A stretch of DNA of 5,432 nt. It comes from DATLEX01 sp035525045. Its GTDB lineage: Bacteria; Acidobacteriota; Thermoanaerobaculia; Gp7-AA8. The DNA lies in contig DATLEX010000203.1 of NCBI GenBank assembly GCA_035525045.1, positions 1 to 5,432 on the forward strand, given 5' to 3'. Positions 1-5,432 of this stretch are shown piece after piece; the first letter of the stretch is position 1; each line of letters opens with the position of its first letter. Below the pieces are notes generated by a model. The model worked only from the letters and a program-made list of their open reading frames with translations, made no database searches and was not told the origin of the DNA. Both the position numbers and the translations under genes were made by a program.

Positions 1-22
1 GGCGCGCTTCGCGCGCGTTTTT
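1..22 (+). terminator. Rho-independent terminator of an upstream + strand gene
   Basis: Bases 2-7 (GCGCGC) pair with 11-16 (GCGCGC) around a 3-nt TTC loop. The stem is followed by one G and a run of five T at 18-22. A pure GC stem followed by a T run is the normal form of an intrinsic terminator read left to right, so it most likely ends a gene lying before the window. On the other strand the T run becomes an A run in front of the stem, so it would serve the leftward ketoacyl synthase transcript less well. The stem may extend beyond the window edge. Confidence 0.7.
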
Positions 23-57
23 CTCAATTTTCAATTCTCAATTCTCAATTCTCAATT
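23..57. repeat. Tandem 7-bp repeat, five copies of CTCAATT (AATTGAG on the - strand)
   Basis: Five units lie head to tail at 23-29, 30-36, 37-43, 44-50 and 51-57. Four are exactly CTCAATT and the second is TTCAATT. The array is about 85% A+T in its units' core (five of seven bases), in an otherwise strongly GC-rich window. It fills the whole gap between the terminator T run and the stop codon of the leftward gene (60-62). It has no coding potential and its function is unknown. It may be a slippage-prone microsatellite or a spacer between two converging genes. Confidence 0.9.
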
Positions 58-59
58 CC

Positions 60-1130
60 CTAAGGCGCCCGGTAGGCGACGGCATTGATGTGCATGCCGG
101 CGCCGACGGAGGCGAGGACGACGGCGTCGCCGGAGCGGATCTCGTGCGGGGGGAGCTGCCCGCGGAGGATGAGGTCGAGCAGCGTGGGGATGGTGGCCAC
201 GCTGCTGTTGCCGAGCCAGGAGATGGTCATCGGCATCACGTCGTCCGGCGGATGGTTGGCGCCGTAGAGCTTGTAGAGCGCCTCGAGGATGGCCTCGTCC
301 ATCTTGCCGTTGGCCTGGTGGAGGAGGACCTTCTTCACCTCCTCGATCGGAATCTTCGCGCGCTCGAGGCATTCGCGGATGGCGGTGGCGACGGTATTGA
401 GCGCGTACTTGTAGAGCTTGCGCCCCTCCATCTTCAGGAAAAGCGCCTCCAGGAACGTCTCCCGGTTGAAGGAGTGCCCCATGTAGAGCATCTGCGAGTG
501 CTCGAGCGTGTCGGAGCGGACCGCGTGGCCGACCACTCCCGCCGCGCCGTTGCCGTCGCGGCCCTCGACGATCACCGCCCCGGCGCCGTCCGCGTAGATG
601 AGGCTGTCGCGGTCATGCGGGTCGGAGACGCGCGAGAGCGTCTCCGCGCCGATGATCATCACCCGCCTGCTGTGCCCCGATCGGATCATGGCGTCGGCCT
701 GGATCACCCCCTGGAGCCAGCCGGGGCAGCCAAAGATCAGATCGAAGGCCACCGTGCGCGGCGTCTCGATGGCCAGCTTCGCCTTGACCCGCGCCGCCAG
801 GGCCGGGACCATGTCCGAGCGCGTGCTCCCCGCTCGGACATCGCCGAAGTTGTGCGCCACGATGATGCAGTCGAGATCCTCGCCGGCGAGCCCCGCCGCC
901 TCCAGCGCCTTCCGCGCCGCGTCCGCGGCGATGTCGGAGGTGACCAGCTCGTCCGGGACGTAGCGCCGCTCGCGGATCCCGGTGATCGCCTCGAATTGGC
1001 GGAGGATCTCCTCGTTGCTCTTCGCGATCGGCTTCTCATCCGGCCCGCGGAACTCGTGCCCGATGAAATGCTCGTTGGGGACCACGACCGACGGGATGTG
1101 GCTCCCGGTCCCGGTGATGACGGTGATCAC
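60..1130 (-). CDS. 3-oxoacyl-ACP synthase III family protein (FabH-like ketoacyl synthase)
   Basis: Thiolase-fold condensing enzyme of the ketoacyl-ACP synthase III type. Such enzymes load an acyl-CoA onto an active-site cysteine and condense it with malonyl-ACP or a similar extender in the cytoplasm. Counting from the GTG at 1130 (356 aa), the Cys-His-Asn triad is C135 (in IFGCPGWLQG), H271 (in LLHQANGKMDE) and N308 (in SWLGNSSVATIP). A DGAGAVIVE motif lies near residue 181 and a glycine-rich VGAGMH close to the C-terminus. Length fits the family (about 320-360 aa). The start at 1130 gives the standard N-terminus, a short strand then GTGSHIP, and sits 6 nt after a TACAAT box. A longer GTG start at 1169 would add 13 residues unlike the family. 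The cysteine context (CPGWLQG) differs from the usual FabH motif (ACAGF), so a role outside fatty-acid initiation is possible, for instance in making a special lipid or secondary metabolite. No ACP or other lipid gene is adjacent. The family call is firm; the substrate is unknown. Confidence 0.94.
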   Translation of the reverse strand: MITVITGTGSHIPSVVVPNEHFIGHEFRGPDEKPIAKSNEEILRQFEAITGIRERRYVPDELVTSDIAADAARKALEAAGLAGEDLDCIIVAHNFGDVRAGSTRSDMVPALAARVKAKLAIETPRTVAFDLIFGCPGWLQGVIQADAMIRSGHSRRVMIIGAETLSRVSDPHDRDSLIYADGAGAVIVEGRDGNGAAGVVGHAVRSDTLEHSQMLYMGHSFNRETFLEALFLKMEGRKLYKYALNTVATAIRECLERAKIPIEEVKKVLLHQANGKMDEAILEALYKLYGANHPPDDVMPMTISWLGNSSVATIPTLLDLILRGQLPPHEIRSGDAVVLASVGAGMHINAVAYRAP

Positions 1131-1136
1131 CTGCGC

Positions 1137-1165
1137 ATTGTACCGGGGCTTCCCAAACCCAAAAT
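1137..1165 (-). promoter_or_regulatory. Likely promoter of the ketoacyl synthase gene (leaderless type)
   Basis: On the - strand a TACAAT hexamer (1142-1137), one base from the TATAAT consensus, ends 6 nt before the GTG at 1130. Transcription normally starts 6-7 nt after the -10 box, so the mRNA would begin at or within one base of the start codon. No Shine-Dalgarno sequence precedes this GTG, which fits a leaderless message. The -35 region is weak: TTTTGG (1164-1159) at 16-bp spacing is the best I see. The call is an inference from sequence alone. Confidence 0.5.
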
Positions 1166-1179
1166 CCACAAATTACAAT
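1150..1179 (+). promoter_or_regulatory. Likely promoter of the YdjM-type hydrolase gene
   Basis: TACAAT at 1174-1179 is a near-consensus -10 box. TTCCCA at 1150-1155, with an 18-bp spacer, matches four of six bases of the TTGACA -35 consensus. The predicted transcription start near 1186 lies about 3 nt before the TTG start codon at 1189, so the leader would be almost absent. No ribosome binding site is visible before that TTG. The promoter lies back to back with the one driving the ketoacyl synthase. Confidence 0.45.
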
Positions 1180-1188
1180 CCGCGGCCG

Positions 1189-2217
1189 TTGGATCCCCTC
1201 ACCCACACCCTCGCCGGCGCGAACCTCGCCTCCACGCGCCTCGGCCGGAAGACCCCCCTCGCCGCCGCCGCCCTGGTCCTCGGCGCGAACCTCCCCGACC
1301 TCGACGCCATCCTCTACTTCACCGGCCACTCCGACCTCGCGCTCGGGTTCCGCCGCGGCTGGACGCACGGGATCCTGGCGATCTTCGTCCTGCCGGTGAT
1401 CCTCACAGCGCTCCTGATCGGCTTCGCGCGATGGCGGCGGATCGAGGTCTCGCCGCGATGGCTGCTGGCGCTCTCGTTCCTGGCCGTGCTGACCCATCCG
1501 GCTCTCGATTGGCTCAACAACTACGGCATGCGCTGGCTGATGCCGTTCGACGGCACGTGGACCTACGGCGACTCGGTCTTCATCATGGACCCGTGGCTCT
1601 GGCTGATCCTCGGCTGCGGCTGGCTGATCGGCCGCAGGCCGACGCCATCGCTCGTCGCCACCTGGGCCCTCTTCAGCGCCGCGATCGTCTGGGTGGTCAG
1701 CGGGCGCTCGCCGGGGTACCTCCTCGTCGTCGGCATCGTGGCGGCCGTCCTCCTCGGGGCGCTGCTGTGGAGGACGGAGCGCTCCCTGGCCACGGCCGCG
1801 GTGGCGATCGCATCGCTCTACATCGGCGCGCGGCTGACCATCCACCACGTCACGGCCGAGCACATCCGCCGCCAGATCCCGCGGGTCGAGCGGCTGTTGG
1901 TCTCGCCGCAGCCGCTCGATCCGCTGCGCTGGGACATCGTGGCCGAGACACCGGATGGCTACCGCTACGGCCGCTTCCACTGGCGAACCGGACTGCGCCT
2001 CGCGCCCGACGTCCTCCCGCTGCCCGCCGACACGCCGGAATGGCGCGCAGCGCGGGGCGACCCCTCGATCCGCGGCTTCATGACCTGGGTGCGCTTCCCC
2101 TGGTACGAGATCGAGCGGACGCCGGCCGGCACGCGCGTGCTGGTGCACGACGCCCGCTATGCCGTGCGCCGCCGGCCGGGCGGGGGGTTCGGAGGGGTGG
2201 TCGTGGACTTGCCGTGA
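1189..2217 (+). CDS. YdjM/DUF457-type membrane-bound metal-dependent hydrolase
   Basis: Integral membrane protein of the LexA-regulated YdjM-like family, annotated as putative metal-dependent hydrolases; no substrate is established. From the TTG at 1189 it has 342 aa. Family signatures occur in order: the N-terminal DPLTHTLAGA with H6, NLPDLD with D37 and D39, RRGWTHG with H60, HPALDWLNNYG with H103 and D107, then GDSVFIMDPWLW with D134. These His/Asp residues are the presumed metal ligands. About six hydrophobic segments follow from residue 60 to 213 (roughly 60-80, 90-105, 135-148, 155-171, 176-194, 199-213). The last 130 residues are polar and probably form a soluble domain. It is much longer than E. 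coli YdjM (about 200 aa), as are many members with this tail. The TTG start was chosen because the family begins with (M)DPLTH; a GTG far upstream (982) would run deep into the divergent gene. Its stop lies 1 nt from the stop of the next, opposing gene. Family call strong; function inferred. Confidence 0.9.
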   Translation: MDPLTHTLAGANLASTRLGRKTPLAAAALVLGANLPDLDAILYFTGHSDLALGFRRGWTHGILAIFVLPVILTALLIGFARWRRIEVSPRWLLALSFLAVLTHPALDWLNNYGMRWLMPFDGTWTYGDSVFIMDPWLWLILGCGWLIGRRPTPSLVATWALFSAAIVWVVSGRSPGYLLVVGIVAAVLLGALLWRTERSLATAAVAIASLYIGARLTIHHVTAEHIRRQIPRVERLLVSPQPLDPLRWDIVAETPDGYRYGRFHWRTGLRLAPDVLPLPADTPEWRAARGDPSIRGFMTWVRFPWYEIERTPAGTRVLVHDARYAVRRRPGGGFGGVVVDLP

Positions 2218-2218
2218 G

Positions 2219-3250
2219 TCACATGACCGCCGCTTCATCGAGACTCAGCGTCCCCGCGCCGGCATCGAGCGTGGCCATTCCCCCCACCGGCAGGGTCAGC
2301 TTGTTCTCGATGTGGCCGAGGGAGAGGCCCGAGATCACCGGGATCGGGAGCGAGCCGAGCCGGTCGCGGAGGATGTCCTCGAGGCTGAAGCCCGACTCCC
2401 GGCTGCCGCAGTTCGTGCAGCGCCCGAAGACCACGCCGGCGGCGCGGTCGAGCTTCCCGGCGAGGGCGAGCTGGGTGAGCATGCGGTCGATGCGGTAGAC
2501 CTCTTCGCGCACGTCCTCCAGGAAGAGGATCGCGCCGGTGGTGTCGATCTCGTAGGGCGTCCCCATCAGCGCGGCGATCAGGGTGAGGTTCCCCCCCACC
2601 AGCCGTCCGCTGGCCTTGCCGGGCGAGAGGCGGAGGATGCGGTTGGTCCGGTCGACCAGCTCCTGCGGCCGCTTCTCCGGCGGGGCCAGCACGCCGGCCG
2701 GCTCGGCGGTCATCACCACGCGACGAAAGTTCTCCACGCTGTAGGGGTTCAGCGTCGAGCCGGCCACCGGACCGTGGAAGGTGATGAGGCCGGTCCGCTG
2801 GTAGATCGTGTTGAGCAGCGCGGTGATGTCGCTGAAGCCGACCAGCGCCTTCGGGTTGCGGGCGATCGAGTCGTAGTCGAGCAGGGGGAGGATGCGCGGC
2901 GTGCCCCATCCGCCGGTGTAGCAGACGATGCCGTCGATCTTCGGATCGGCGAACATCCGGTTGATGTCGGCGGCGCGGTCGCGATCACTCCCGGCGAAGT
3001 AGCCGTGCCGGTCGAAGACGTGCCGCCCGAGGACGACCTGGAAGCCGAGGGCCTCGAGCTGCTCGCGGGCGAAGGCGATGTTGTCGGACTCCATGGTCGA
3101 GGAGGCGGGGAGGACCATGCCGATGGTATCGCCCGCGGCCAGCCGCTTCGGCTTCAGCACGCGCGAGCTCTTCGGCGCAGCGGCCCTCGCCGTGGCGGCC
3201 CCGAGCAGGGAAAGGGCGAGGGTGGAGTTGAAGGAGCGCCGGTCGATCAT
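2219..3250 (-). CDS. Tat-exported S66 family LD-carboxypeptidase (LdcA/MccF-like)
   Basis: Serine peptidase of family S66, which cleaves L,D-bonds such as the one releasing terminal D-Ala from muramoyl tetrapeptides; relatives (MccF) cut microcin C. The 343-aa product shows the catalytic triad S140 (in VGFSDITALLN), E245 (in LFLEDVREEVYRIDRML) and H313 (in LSLGHIENKLTLPVGG). The S-E and E-H distances (105 and 68) match those of known LdcA (S115, E217, H285). TGGWGTPRIL at 112-121 is the loop expected to form the oxyanion hole. The N-terminus (MIDRRSFNSTLALSLLGAATARAAA, written here as residues 1-25 with RR at 4-5) reads as a twin-arginine signal with a likely cut after an AxA site around residue 23-25, so the enzyme should work outside the cytoplasm, unlike E. 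coli LdcA. ATG start with a GGAG box 11 nt upstream. It is divergent from a penicillin-binding protein, which fits a cell-wall role. Removal of tetrapeptide D-Ala versus another L,D-peptide substrate cannot be decided. Confidence 0.94.
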   Translation of the reverse strand: MIDRRSFNSTLALSLLGAATARAAAPKSSRVLKPKRLAAGDTIGMVLPASSTMESDNIAFAREQLEALGFQVVLGRHVFDRHGYFAGSDRDRAADINRMFADPKIDGIVCYTGGWGTPRILPLLDYDSIARNPKALVGFSDITALLNTIYQRTGLITFHGPVAGSTLNPYSVENFRRVVMTAEPAGVLAPPEKRPQELVDRTNRILRLSPGKASGRLVGGNLTLIAALMGTPYEIDTTGAILFLEDVREEVYRIDRMLTQLALAGKLDRAAGVVFGRCTNCGSRESGFSLEDILRDRLGSLPIPVISGLSLGHIENKLTLPVGGMATLDAGAGTLSLDEAAVM

Positions 3251-3336
3251 GGTGGGGTATTCTCCACGATCCGGCGGTGATCCTCACGTCCCAGCGGCCT
3301 GCGCTGACGGCGCCGATCTTGCTCTGACCGGCTGGA
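3251..3336. other. 86-bp divergent intergenic region between two cell-wall genes
   Basis: Both flanking genes must be started from here if each has its own promoter. Apart from the GGAG before the carboxypeptidase I see no convincing -10 box: TA dinucleotides are almost absent. A short inverted repeat, CAGCG (3292-3296) and CGCTG (3302-3306) around a 5-nt centre, is the only other structure and could be an operator or chance in GC-rich DNA. Confidence 0.4.
3262..3265 (-). promoter_or_regulatory. Ribosome binding site of the LD-carboxypeptidase gene
   Basis: GGAG on the - strand, 11 nt before the ATG at 3250, is the only clear Shine-Dalgarno element in the window. It supports this ATG as the start. 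It overlaps one arm of a small imperfect hairpin (3252-3257 with 3262-3267, loop of four), so part of it could be paired in the mRNA. Confidence 0.55.
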
Positions 3337-5432
3337 GTGCGATCCCGGTTCGGCGTCGCGGTACTCGTGGTGTTCGTCGCCTTCGCGGCGGTCTCAGCCG
3401 TGCTCTATGCCTGGTTCGCCTTCCGGGTCTTCACCGAGCTGCGGCCCGGTTCGTGGCGCACGGCGACCGAGATCGTCGACCGCAACGGGGAGACGATCGT
3501 GGAGGTCTACGGCGCCGAGTGGCGGCGGACCGATCCGGTCGTGCTGGCCGACCTCCCCGATCACGTCCCCAATGCCTTCCTCGCGGCGGAGGACGTCCGC
3601 TTCCGCCGTCATTTTGGGATCGACCCCGTCGGCATCGGCCGCGCCGCGTTGACGAACGTCCGCGCCGGCGAGGTGTCTCAGGGGGGAAGCACCATCACCC
3701 AGCAGCTCGCCAAGATGCGGTTCCTCTCCGCCGAGCGCACCTTCACGCGCAAGGCGAAGGAGGCTGTGCTGGCGGTCCTCATCGAGATGCGCCTCTCGAA
3801 GGATGACATCCTCGAGGCGTATCTCAACGACGTGTATCTCGGCCACCGCGACGGGCACGCCATCCTCGGCGTCGACGAGGCGGCACGCGCCTACTTCAAC
3901 AAGACACCGGCCAAGCTCACCGTCGACGAGGCCGCGCTGCTGGCGGGGATGATCCGGGCGCCGAACGCGGAGGTGGCCCGCCGACGCCGCGACGCCGTCC
4001 TCGGCGTGATGCGCGACCGGAAGTGGATCACGGAGAAAGAGCACGACCGTGCCGTAGGCCGGCGCGTCCGTTTCCGTTCCGGGACGCTTCCGCTGATGCC
4101 GCATCCGTTCCTCGTGGCCGCGCTGCGGACGGAAGCGGCCGACCGGGTCGGGGCGCGGAGACTGCGCGGCGCGCCGCTGAAGATCTACACCGCGGTCGAT
4201 CGTGACATGCAGCAGGCCGCCGAGGCCGCGGTGCGGGGGGGGACGCAGCGCCTGCGCAGCCGCTACTCCTGGCTGCGCCGGAAGGAGCCGCTGCAAGGAG
4301 CGATCCTCAGCGTCGATCCGTCGACCGGGGGGATCCGCGCCCTGGTCGGGGGTTCGGACTTCCGCAAGTCGCAGTTCGACCGCACGCGCCGCATGCGCCG
4401 GCAGCCGGGCTCGGCGTTCAAACCGTTCACCTACGCCGCGGCCATCGCAACGAAGGAGATCACGCCGGCTACGCTGGTCGAGGACAAGCCGGTGGAGATC
4501 CAGTTGGCTCGCAACGACATCTGGCGCCCGAGGAATTACGACCAGCGCTTCCGCGGCGAGGTGACGGTGCGCGAGGCCTTCGAGAAGTCGCTGAACACGC
4601 CGGCGGTGCGCGTGGCCGGCGAGGTCGGCGTCCGCCGTGTGCGCAACGTGCTCGGCGACGCCGGCTTCGCAGGGAAGCTCTCCGACACCCCGGCCGTGGC
4701 GCTCGGCGTCGACGATGTTTCCATGCGCGAGCTCGTCAGTGCCTACACCGTCTTTCCGAACCTCGGCCGCAGGACCGAGCCGCATCTCATCGAGAAGATC
4801 GAGACGCAGGGAGGACGGAGGATCCATCGCGCCAGGGTGCGGAAGCGGAAGGCGCTCGATCCGCCCGTCGCCTACGTGGTCCACTCGCTCATGCGCGGCG
4901 TCGTCCAGCGGGGGACCGCCTCCGACCTCACGCGGCTCGGCCTCGGCCACGTCGCCGGAAAGACCGGCACGACCAGCGACTATCGCGACGCCTGGTTCGT
5001 CGGCTACGCCCCCGACCTGCTGACCGCGGCGTGGGTCGGCTTCGACGACGGGACGCCGCTGCGCATCTCCTCGGCCGCGGCCGCGCTCCCGATCTGGGCC
5101 GCCTACATGGCCAAGGCCGAGCATGAGCGCGGCGAGATCGAGCCGCCCGACGGCGTCAGCCTCGTGGAGATCGAGCCCGCCAGCGGCCTGCGCTGGCGGC
5201 CGCGGTGCGGCGTTCGCTTCGAGGAGGCCTTCCTCTCGGGCACCGAGCCGGAGCAGGAGTGCCGGGGACGCATCGAGCGGCCGCCGATCCTGATCCAGTT
5301 CGAGGAGCCGCCGGTCATCACCCCCGAGCAGTCGGAGGAGTGGTCGGCGGAGATCCCGGGGTTGGGAGAGGTGCAGATCGTGATCGATCCCGCCGCCGGC
5401 CGCCCGCCGTCGGAGAGCGACGACGATGACGA
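3337..5432 (+). CDS. Class A penicillin-binding protein (bifunctional transglycosylase/transpeptidase), 3' end cut by the window
   Basis: Bifunctional peptidoglycan synthase of the PBP1 type. It polymerises lipid II glycan strands and crosslinks stem peptides on the outer face of the inner membrane. The frame is open from GTG 3337 to the window end (698 codons, no stop seen). A hydrophobic signal anchor spans about residues 6-30. The GT51 domain (about 55-215) has E85 in EDVRFRRHFG, QGGSTITQQLAK at 115-126 and E142 in RKAKEAV; the 57-residue gap between the two glutamates equals that in E. coli PBP1b (E233, E290). The transpeptidase domain (about 315-560) has all three motifs: S359-x-x-K362 (PGSAFKPF), S418-L-N420 and K542-T-G-T545. 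No UB2H-like insert separates the anchor from GT51. A C-terminal stretch has C624 and C642 bracketing a GTEP motif and ends acidic. An eight-G run at 4235-4242 does not break the frame. In-frame TGA at 3325-3327 limits the start; no good ribosome site precedes the GTG. Divergent from the LD-carboxypeptidase. Confidence 0.96.
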   Translation, partial: MRSRFGVAVLVVFVAFAAVSAVLYAWFAFRVFTELRPGSWRTATEIVDRNGETIVEVYGAEWRRTDPVVLADLPDHVPNAFLAAEDVRFRRHFGIDPVGIGRAALTNVRAGEVSQGGSTITQQLAKMRFLSAERTFTRKAKEAVLAVLIEMRLSKDDILEAYLNDVYLGHRDGHAILGVDEAARAYFNKTPAKLTVDEAALLAGMIRAPNAEVARRRRDAVLGVMRDRKWITEKEHDRAVGRRVRFRSGTLPLMPHPFLVAALRTEAADRVGARRLRGAPLKIYTAVDRDMQQAAEAAVRGGTQRLRSRYSWLRRKEPLQGAILSVDPSTGGIRALVGGSDFRKSQFDRTRRMRRQPGSAFKPFTYAAAIATKEITPATLVEDKPVEIQLARNDIWRPRNYDQRFRGEVTVREAFEKSLNTPAVRVAGEVGVRRVRNVLGDAGFAGKLSDTPAVALGVDDVSMRELVSAYTVFPNLGRRTEPHLIEKIETQGGRRIHRARVRKRKALDPPVAYVVHSLMRGVVQRGTASDLTRLGLGHVAGKTGTTSDYRDAWFVGYAPDLLTAAWVGFDDGTPLRISSAAAALPIWAAYMAKAEHERGEIEPPDGVSLVEIEPASGLRWRPRCGVRFEEAFLSGTEPEQECRGRIERPPILIQFEEPPVITPEQSEEWSAEIPGLGEVQIVIDPAAGRPPSESDDDD

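Noticed and set aside
1131..1169. Upstream GTG (1169) as the start of the ketoacyl synthase.
   Set aside because: It adds 13 residues not seen at the N-terminus of this family and covers the TACAAT box that sits ideally before the 1130 GTG. Kept only as an alternative.
2178..2200. G-rich tract at the end of the hydrolase gene as a possible G-quadruplex.
   Set aside because: Only three separated runs of three or more G are present, and the tract encodes an ordinary Arg/Gly-rich protein end.
1036..2238. A 400-codon - strand frame opposite the hydrolase.
   Set aside because: Biased RDEGH-rich translation typical of the antisense of GC-rich coding DNA; the hydrolase signatures lie on the + strand.
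90..2498. An 802-codon + strand open frame running opposite the ketoacyl synthase and across the hydrolase into the carboxypeptidase.
   Set aside because: Its product is rich in Arg, Asp, Gly and Pro without any domain, and it crosses three well-supported genes. Long stop-free shadows are expected at this GC content.
3292..3306. Inverted repeat CAGCG/CGCTG in the divergent gap as a terminator or operator.
   Set aside because: No T run follows on either strand and the stem is only 5 bp, so it is not a terminator. There is no independent support for an operator.
4235..4242. Run of eight G in the penicillin-binding protein gene as a frameshift or phase-variation site.
   Set aside because: The same frame carries conserved transglycosylase motifs before and transpeptidase motifs after the run, so the gene is intact. 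One run in high-GC DNA is not evidence of phase variation.
3394..5124. A 576-codon - strand open frame opposite the penicillin-binding protein.
   Set aside because: Low-complexity composition with no motif. The + strand frame has every catalytic motif of a class A penicillin-binding protein at correct spacing.

Overview
This is a high-GC bacterial window with four closely packed protein genes and no RNA gene, insertion sequence, prophage or CRISPR array. Three of the four genes start with GTG or TTG. One protein carries a twin-arginine export signal and two others act at the envelope. The lineage cannot be fixed from the sequence. A high-GC, probably diderm, environmental bacterium such as an acidobacterial-type or myxobacterial-type lineage is a guess at low confidence.

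Layout. Bases 1-22 hold a rho-independent terminator on the + strand, serving a gene that lies off the left edge. Next come five head-to-tail copies of an AT-rich 7-bp unit (23-57). A thiolase-fold ketoacyl-ACP synthase III family gene runs leftwards (60-1130). Back to back with it, a YdjM-type membrane metal-dependent hydrolase runs rightwards (1189-2217). The 58 bp between these two starts, plus a little flanking DNA, hold a TACAAT -10-like hexamer facing each way. Each hexamer is so close to its start codon that leaderless or nearly leaderless transcripts are likely. A Tat-exported S66 LD-carboxypeptidase runs leftwards (2219-3250); its stop codon lies one base from the hydrolase stop. Across an 86-bp divergent gap, a class A penicillin-binding protein runs rightwards from 3337 and is still open at the window end (698 codons visible).

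How the genes relate. The last two genes both act on peptidoglycan. The penicillin-binding protein polymerises and crosslinks it outside the inner membrane. The carboxypeptidase is predicted to trim stem peptides by cutting L,D-bonds and, unlike the classical cytoplasmic LdcA, appears to be exported. The ketoacyl synthase and the membrane hydrolase both concern lipid or membrane biology by family, but nothing in the sequence ties them to one pathway. I see no clear new multi-gene system. The points most worth a second look are the heptamer array beside the terminator, the paired leaderless-type promoters, the non-FabH active-site motif of the ketoacyl synthase, and the exported carboxypeptidase divergent from a penicillin-binding protein.
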